Assembly (NCBI RefSeq): GCF_022352055.1
Contig: NZ_JAKRWM010000017.1
Span: forward strand, 98,752 to 162,751
Direction of reading: 5' to 3'
DNA: 64,000 nucleotides
Source of the DNA: Cohnella mopanensis
GTDB taxonomy: Bacteria; Bacillota; Bacilli; Paenibacillales; Paenibacillaceae
Notes under the pieces: generated by a model
Database searches by the model: none
What the model saw: the letters and a program-made list of their open reading frames with translations, nothing else
Told to the model about the DNA's origin: nothing
Program-made: the position numbers and the translations under genes
Shown: positions 60,119 through 64,000 of the stretch, piece by piece
How the letters are laid out: every line of letters starts with the position of its first letter
Numbering within the stretch: the first letter of the stretch is position 1

Positions 60119-60367
60119 ATAGAATTTATGTCTGATTTACTATCCTCTGTAATGAATATACTAATTTGTTTTCAGGAAATAATCTAGCAAATTTCGATAT
60201 ATAATTGTATTTTTTCTCATTTTTTATAGAAAATAATCGAAAGCGCTATCATTTTGTAGGTCATTCGACTCATGCTCCAAGCGTATTCAAATCATCTGAT
60301 CCAATACTGTGCACTCGCGGATTAATGAAAACTCTGTACGAATGTACTGCCAGTACTTATGACCTCA

Positions 60368-60376
60368 CATATACTA
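60368..60376 (+). promoter_or_regulatory. Possible sigma-K/E -10 for yjcZ
   Basis: CATATACTA fits the mother-cell -10 pattern CATANNNTA, about 44 bases before the yjcZ ATG. The gap 60119-60419 otherwise holds only the upstream region of the riboswitch and this element. Confidence 0.4.
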
Positions 60377-60419
60377 TAAGCGTACAAAATCAAATCACAT
60401 GAAACAGGGGGTGGATCAA

Positions 60420-60539
60420 ATGAGTTGCCCTGTTGCTGGAGCAGGATACGGCCATCCTACTGGCGGAGCGCAAGCGGCTGCATTCGTTCTTGTTCTTTTC
60501 ATTTTGCTGGTCATTATCTTAAAAGCTGGTTGGTGTTAA
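60420..60539 (+). CDS. YjcZ family sporulation peptide
   Basis: 39 residues: MSCPVAGAGYGHPTGGAQ, then a hydrophobic stretch (AAAFVLVLFILLVIIL) and KAGWC at the end. Short, Cys/Gly-rich N-terminus plus one TM helix is the YjcZ layout. GGGGGTGG lies 5 bases upstream. Such peptides are made during sporulation, consistent with the putative mother-cell promoter. Below the size found by ordinary ORF calls. Confidence 0.85.
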   Translation: MSCPVAGAGYGHPTGGAQAAAFVLVLFILLVIILKAGWC

Positions 60540-60552
60540 TGTGTTAGCGCAA

Positions 60553-60591
60553 TAACCCGCTACTTCGCTTGACGGAGTTAGCGGGTTTTTC
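60553..60591 (+). terminator. Intrinsic terminator after yjcZ
   Basis: TAACCCGCTA and TAGCGGGTT around a 15-base loop, followed by TTTTT. Confidence 0.88.
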
Positions 60592-60719
60592 ACATGCCGC
60601 GTCGTTCACTGCTTAGATCTCTTCGAATTCACACAACCCTATACACAACCCTATAATTTTGTCGATTTACTTGCTACAGAGTCGCGCCTTAGAGACCTAA
60701 GTATTAACCCGCTTATTAG

Positions 60720-60748
60720 GAATAATTATCAAGTTTTACGGAAAAATA
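60720..60748 (+). promoter_or_regulatory. Possible sigma-F promoter for the KatX-like catalase
   Basis: GAATA, 15 bases, GGAAAAATA, close to the forespore consensus GYATA-N15-GGNNANANT, 57 bases before the ATG. Bacillus katX is known to use sigma-F and sigma-B. Confidence 0.4.
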
Positions 60749-60805
60749 CCTTTTATCCGGAATGAACCCAGAACGACAAGCAAAGGAATCTAGGAGGAAC
60801 CGAAA

Positions 60806-62374
60806 ATGGCGAACGATCACGATAACACATTAACCAATCGGCAAGGTCACCCGGTTACGAATAACCAGAACCTGAGAACGGTCGGCAACCGCGGCCCTGC
60901 AACGTTGGAAAACTACGATTTTATCGAGAAGATCAGCCACTTCGATCGCGAACGCGTCCCAGAGCGCGTCGTCCATGCCCGTGGCGCCGGAGCGCACGGT
61001 TATTTCGAAGCTTATGGCACCGCAGGCAACGATCCCGTATCCAAGTATACTCGCGCTAAACTCTTTCAAGAAAAGGGGAAGCAGACGCCGGTATTCGTAA
61101 GGTTCTCTTCGGTTATCCATGGCGGCCATTCCCCGGAAACGCTTCGCGATCCCCGCGGATTTGCCGTTAAATTTTACACGGAAGACGGAAACTGGGATTT
61201 GGTCGGCAATAATTTGAAAATATTTTTCATTCGCGACGCGATCAAATTCCCCGACATGATTCATGCATTTAAGCCGGATCCTATCACGAATATTCAAGAT
61301 GGAGAACGATTCTTCGACTTCTGCTCCAGCTCTCCAGAATCGTTCCATATGGTTACGTTCGTCTATTCACCATGGGGGATCCCGGCCAACTATCGCATGA
61401 TGCAAGGCTCCGGCGTAAATACATACAAATGGGTGAATAACGAGGGGGAAGCGGTTCTCGTCAAATATCATTGGGAACCTAAGCAAGGGATCAAAAACTT
61501 AACGCAGCAAGAAGCAAGCGAGATTCAGGCGATCAACTTCAATCACGCCACGCAGGATCTCTATCAAGCGATTGACCGTGGAGATTACCCGGAATGGGAG
61601 CTGCATGTCCAATTGATGAGCGATGACGATCATCCGGAATTGGACTTCGATCCTCTCGACGATACGAAACTGTGGCCGGAAGAGCAATTTCCATGGCTGC
61701 CTGTCGGTAAAATGGTTCTTAACCGCAATCCGGTCGATTATTTTACGGAAGTGGAACAAGCGGCGTTCGGAACCGGCGTATTGGTCGATGGTTTGGATTT
61801 CTCCGATGACAAGATGCTTCAAGGCCGAACGTTCTCCTACTCCGATACGCAGCGACACCGGGTAGGGGCGAACTATTTGCAATTGCCGATCAATGCCCCG
61901 AAAAAAAGAGTCGCGACGAATCAGAGCGGCGGGCAAATGCAAGTTCGGCTCGATCGCGCGCCGGGTCAAAATCCTCATATCAACTATGAACCGTCGATAT
62001 TAGGCGGTCTGCATGAGGCTAAGCAAACGGGCAAGGAGTATACGCCTTTAATTGAAGGAAAACTCGTACGCGAGTCGATCGACCGACAAAGCAATACCAA
62101 ACAAGCCGGCGATACGTATCGTCAGTTCGAGGAATGGGAGAGAGCCGAGCTGATCTCCAATCTAGTCAACGATCTTGCTCGGTGCGACAATAGGATTCAA
62201 GATCGAATGGTCGCTCTCGCGGCCGAAGCGGACGAGGAATACGGCCGTCGCTTGAGAGAGGGTTTAGCCAACGCCTCACAAGGCGGATCCAGCCGGAAAC
62301 CTCTAGGCAACCGCGGCGGCGACCAAGCGCCTGACTTAGCCGTACAGAAAGGGCATGACGCTGAACCTTATTAA
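60806..62374 (+). CDS. katX: Catalase, KatX-like (spore type)
   Basis: 522 residues, longer than KatA, with a C-terminal extension (about 490-522, Gly/Ser-rich). The catalase motifs are complete: RVVHARGAGAHGYF, GNNLKIFFIRDA and MLQGRTFSYSDTQRHRVG. The N-terminus TLTNRQGHPVTNNQNLRTVG and length resemble Bacillus KatX, the germination catalase. GGAGGAACC precedes the ATG. The symbol is assigned by similarity of layout rather than by alignment scores. Confidence 0.85.
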   Translation: MANDHDNTLTNRQGHPVTNNQNLRTVGNRGPATLENYDFIEKISHFDRERVPERVVHARGAGAHGYFEAYGTAGNDPVSKYTRAKLFQEKGKQTPVFVRFSSVIHGGHSPETLRDPRGFAVKFYTEDGNWDLVGNNLKIFFIRDAIKFPDMIHAFKPDPITNIQDGERFFDFCSSSPESFHMVTFVYSPWGIPANYRMMQGSGVNTYKWVNNEGEAVLVKYHWEPKQGIKNLTQQEASEIQAINFNHATQDLYQAIDRGDYPEWELHVQLMSDDDHPELDFDPLDDTKLWPEEQFPWLPVGKMVLNRNPVDYFTEVEQAAFGTGVLVDGLDFSDDKMLQGRTFSYSDTQRHRVGANYLQLPINAPKKRVATNQSGGQMQVRLDRAPGQNPHINYEPSILGGLHEAKQTGKEYTPLIEGKLVRESIDRQSNTKQAGDTYRQFEEWERAELISNLVNDLARCDNRIQDRMVALAAEADEEYGRRLREGLANASQGGSSRKPLGNRGGDQAPDLAVQKGHDAEPY

Positions 62375-62399
62375 CGGATTCGCAACAGGACGAGAACGC

Positions 62400-62443
62400 A
62401 ATAACCTCCAAAGCGGATTATCATTCGCTTTGGAGGTTATTTG
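62400..62443. terminator. Bidirectional intrinsic terminator
   Basis: AATAACCTCCAAAGCG and CGCTTTGGAGGTTATT form a 16-bp stem with a 10-base loop, between the convergent catalase and response regulator genes. Confidence 0.95.
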
Positions 62444-62492
62444 TTAGTCCCTACCTTTTTCAATTCATACTTGTCCCTATTCTACCCTACAT

Positions 62493-63632
62493 CTAAGAAC
62501 AAATCTCTTCGTAAAGCTTGATTGTCGTCTCCGAGGGTTTAATTCGCAGTTCCTCCAGCTTATTCGAGAGCCTCCGATAAACGGACAGAACTTGATCGTT
62601 CCTGCCCAAGTGATGATAGCCCTTCATCAACAATCGATAGGCTTCCTCTTCATAGGGAGAATAACCGATCGTTAGTTCAGCCATGGCTACCGCTTTATCG
62701 TAATCTTGCAGTTTGAGATAAGCCTCCGTCAACGAGTATCTCCATTGCGCCGCGGATTTATCGCACAGCTCCGTCTCTTGCTCCGCCCATACGTAATCTT
62801 CATCTTGCAGGAGCGGTCCTTCATAGATCATCAAAGTTTGTTCAATCTCTTCTAGCACCGTGTTTCCCTGCTTTTTCAAGCTGTTCAATCTCTTCTTATA
62901 GTTTTGGGCATCTATTTCCACCCGGTCTGAAACAAGAAAATACCTAGCATTCTCGTACTTCAAAATACTGTCCAAGCCCAACTGCTTCATATGTTTTCTA
63001 AGCAGGCTTACGCATGTATGCAAATAGATCTTTGCTTTATGGTAGCTTTCGTCCGGCCACAAGTTTTCGATGATAAGATCGCGATGTGCGCGGTTGCCGT
63101 CCTGCAACGCTAAATAAGCGAGCAGCTCCTTTTCTTTGGAAGTCCGCCATTTCATCCCCGGTCCACCGTCGATCCCCGCGAAATATCGGCCGAACAATCG
63201 AATGTTTAGCTTGGATGGCCTGGCCTCATCATCGGTCGAAGAGGTTTGTTGTATAACCGCTTCATATTTGACGGATTCCTTTTGTATTCTTGCAATCGTC
63301 TTAGAAAGCCTGTCCGCTTCAAGAGGCTTCAGAATGTAATCGATCGCGGCTTGCTCGAAAGCCGCTACCGCGTATTGGTCATAAGCCGTCACGAAAACGA
63401 TTTGAACGTCGCTGTTATCATTCCTCACGATTTCCGCAAGCTCCACTCCGTTCATTTCCGGCATCTCGATATCAAGGAACAGGACGTCGGGATTAAGCGT
63501 CCGCAATTGACGGATGGCATCGAACCCGTTGCTCGAGCGGCCGACAACCTCAACTTCGCCGGTTCGTTGCAGAAAAAGCTCTAAAATAGTAAGAGCGTGC
63601 TCTTCGTCATCCACTAAAAAGGCTTTAATCAA
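62493..63632 (-). CDS. Response regulator with OmpR-type HTH and BTAD domain
   Basis: 379 residues: receiver domain (1-120) with Asp phosphoacceptor in VLFLDIEMPEMNG and switch Lys in YILKPLE, an OmpR-type winged helix (about 140-230; KELLAYLALQDGNRAHRDLIIENLWP), and a bacterial transcriptional activator domain with TPR-like helices (about 240-375; LTEAYLKLQDYDKAVAMAE). This SARP-like layout is unusual for a response regulator. The start is TTG 63632, 5 bases after GGAGGGAG; the ATG six codons earlier has no site. No cognate kinase is in view. Confidence 0.87.
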   Translation of the reverse strand: MIKAFLVDDEEHALTILELFLQRTGEVEVVGRSSNGFDAIRQLRTLNPDVLFLDIEMPEMNGVELAEIVRNDNSDVQIVFVTAYDQYAVAAFEQAAIDYILKPLEADRLSKTIARIQKESVKYEAVIQQTSSTDDEARPSKLNIRLFGRYFAGIDGGPGMKWRTSKEKELLAYLALQDGNRAHRDLIIENLWPDESYHKAKIYLHTCVSLLRKHMKQLGLDSILKYENARYFLVSDRVEIDAQNYKKRLNSLKKQGNTVLEEIEQTLMIYEGPLLQDEDYVWAEQETELCDKSAAQWRYSLTEAYLKLQDYDKAVAMAELTIGYSPYEEEAYRLLMKGYHHLGRNDQVLSVYRRLSNKLEELRIKPSETTIKLYEEICS

Positions 63633-63730
63633 ATAACTCCCTCCGCTCATTTTACGACGCTTCGTTACGTTCCATCAGCAAACCATCTCGTTCGAGTATA
63701 GCTTAACGAACGTTAATGCGCATATATGAA

Positions 63731-63772
63731 AAGCCCCACCTTGTTCGTTATCATCCGAAGTCAGGTGGGGCC
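63731..63772 (-). terminator. Intrinsic terminator after the SLH gene
   Basis: GGCCCCACCT and AGGTGGGGC on the minus strand, followed by TTTTC. Confidence 0.88.
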
Positions 63773-63812
63773 ATGAAGAACAAGCTGTCTCAACTAGCTG
63801 ATGTGAACAATG

Positions 63813-64000
63813 TTAATGTTTACCGGAGCTTATCATTTCCTTGCCATTATCTATGATCCAACCGTGATCGCGCGACGCTTCCTCTACTTCGCGGAACGCC
63901 CAGTTCGTGCTCGACATATCGGAGAACGTCGGCTTCAGATCGCCGAATAACGGTCCCCGGTCGAACAGACGGTTCAATACTTTCACCGCTTCCGCGCGCG
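63813..64000 (-). CDS. S-layer homology (SLH) domain protein, C-terminal end
   Basis: The last 62 codons of a larger gene; the 5' end lies outside the window. The segment RAEAVKVLNRLFDRGPLFGD then PTFSDMSSTNWAFREVEEASRDH is an SLH module, which binds pyruvylated secondary cell-wall polymer. It ends DNGKEMISSGKH, shortly after the SLH. Confidence 0.88.
   Translation of the reverse strand, partial: RAEAVKVLNRLFDRGPLFGDLKPTFSDMSSTNWAFREVEEASRDHGWIIDNGKEMISSGKH

Noticed and set aside
60205..60402. 65-codon frame before yjcZ
   Set aside because: No ribosome binding site, atypical composition, and it overlaps the putative sporulation promoter.

Overview
The window looks like chromosomal DNA of an endospore-forming, aerobic, motile member of the Paenibacillaceae (Paenibacillus/Cohnella type). 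The grounds are the roughly 50% GC composition, strong AGGAGG ribosome binding sites, a YjcZ-family sporulation peptide, a futalosine menaquinone pathway pair (mqnB, mqnD), odhAB, YesM/YesN-type regulation of a sugar ABC transporter, an S-layer-homology protein, CotH, and many GGDEF/EAL and chemotaxis modules. There is no prophage, transposase, rRNA, complete tRNA or CRISPR array. The window is ordinary host chromosome rich in small regulatory devices.

Layout. 1-5 kb: start of an MFS gene, a ten-copy 51-bp palindromic tandem array, a DUF72/oxidoreductase pair, yjdF with a probable yjdF-type riboswitch, and a membrane coiled-coil/phosphodiester glycosidase pair. 5-12 kb: two MFS exporters (one behind a small leader ORF), a divergent HPr kinase paralogue with a TraB/GumN lipoprotein, a small protein behind a ribosome-binding-site hairpin, a lipoprotein and a ComFB-like protein. 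12-16 kb: a sugar isomerase/oxidoreductase operon divergent from an AraC regulator. 16-20 kb: YkuK, mqnB-mqnD and an orphan FliD-like protein. 20-24 kb: odhA-odhB. 24-28 kb: a VTC polyphosphate polymerase-like / DUF4956 / CotH operon. 28-35 kb: a GGDEF-EAL protein with a ROK glucokinase, RNase Z, an SDR, a small kinase and a copper amine oxidase-like domain protein. 35-37 kb: katA with a PerR-like box, then a cluster of intergenic palindromes. 37-45 kb: lspA and a YesM-YesN-SBP-permease-permease sugar uptake operon. 45-52 kb: a membrane-anchored MerR regulator, YpsA, a DUF4309-like lipoprotein, lipoate ligase, a cytosine deaminase-like amidohydrolase and a GAF-GGDEF protein. 53-55 kb: htpG behind a CIRCE operator.

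The most striking region is 55.1-60.1 kb. A clear c-di-GMP-I (GEMM) riboswitch followed by an intrinsic terminator leads into a five-gene operon: a methyl-accepting chemotaxis protein without an external sensor domain, a GAF protein, an acetolactate-synthase-like ThDP enzyme, a small STAS-like protein and a ketoacyl-ACP synthase III-like enzyme that keeps the catalytic Cys but lacks the His and Asn of the family. This looks like a c-di-GMP-controlled small-molecule synthesis and chemosensory unit that I cannot match to a described system. The rest of the window holds a YjcZ peptide, a KatX-like catalase with a possible sigma-F promoter, a response regulator with a transcriptional activator (BTAD) domain and the C-terminus of an SLH protein.

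Shared themes: c-di-GMP (riboswitch, GGDEF-EAL, GAF-GGDEF and a ComFB-like protein), carbon control (HprK paralogue, a cre-like site at the isomerase operon, ROK glucokinase, sugar ABC system) and stress or sporulation (two catalases, htpG, yjcZ, CotH). Most operons lie on the minus strand and are separated by well-formed intrinsic terminators.
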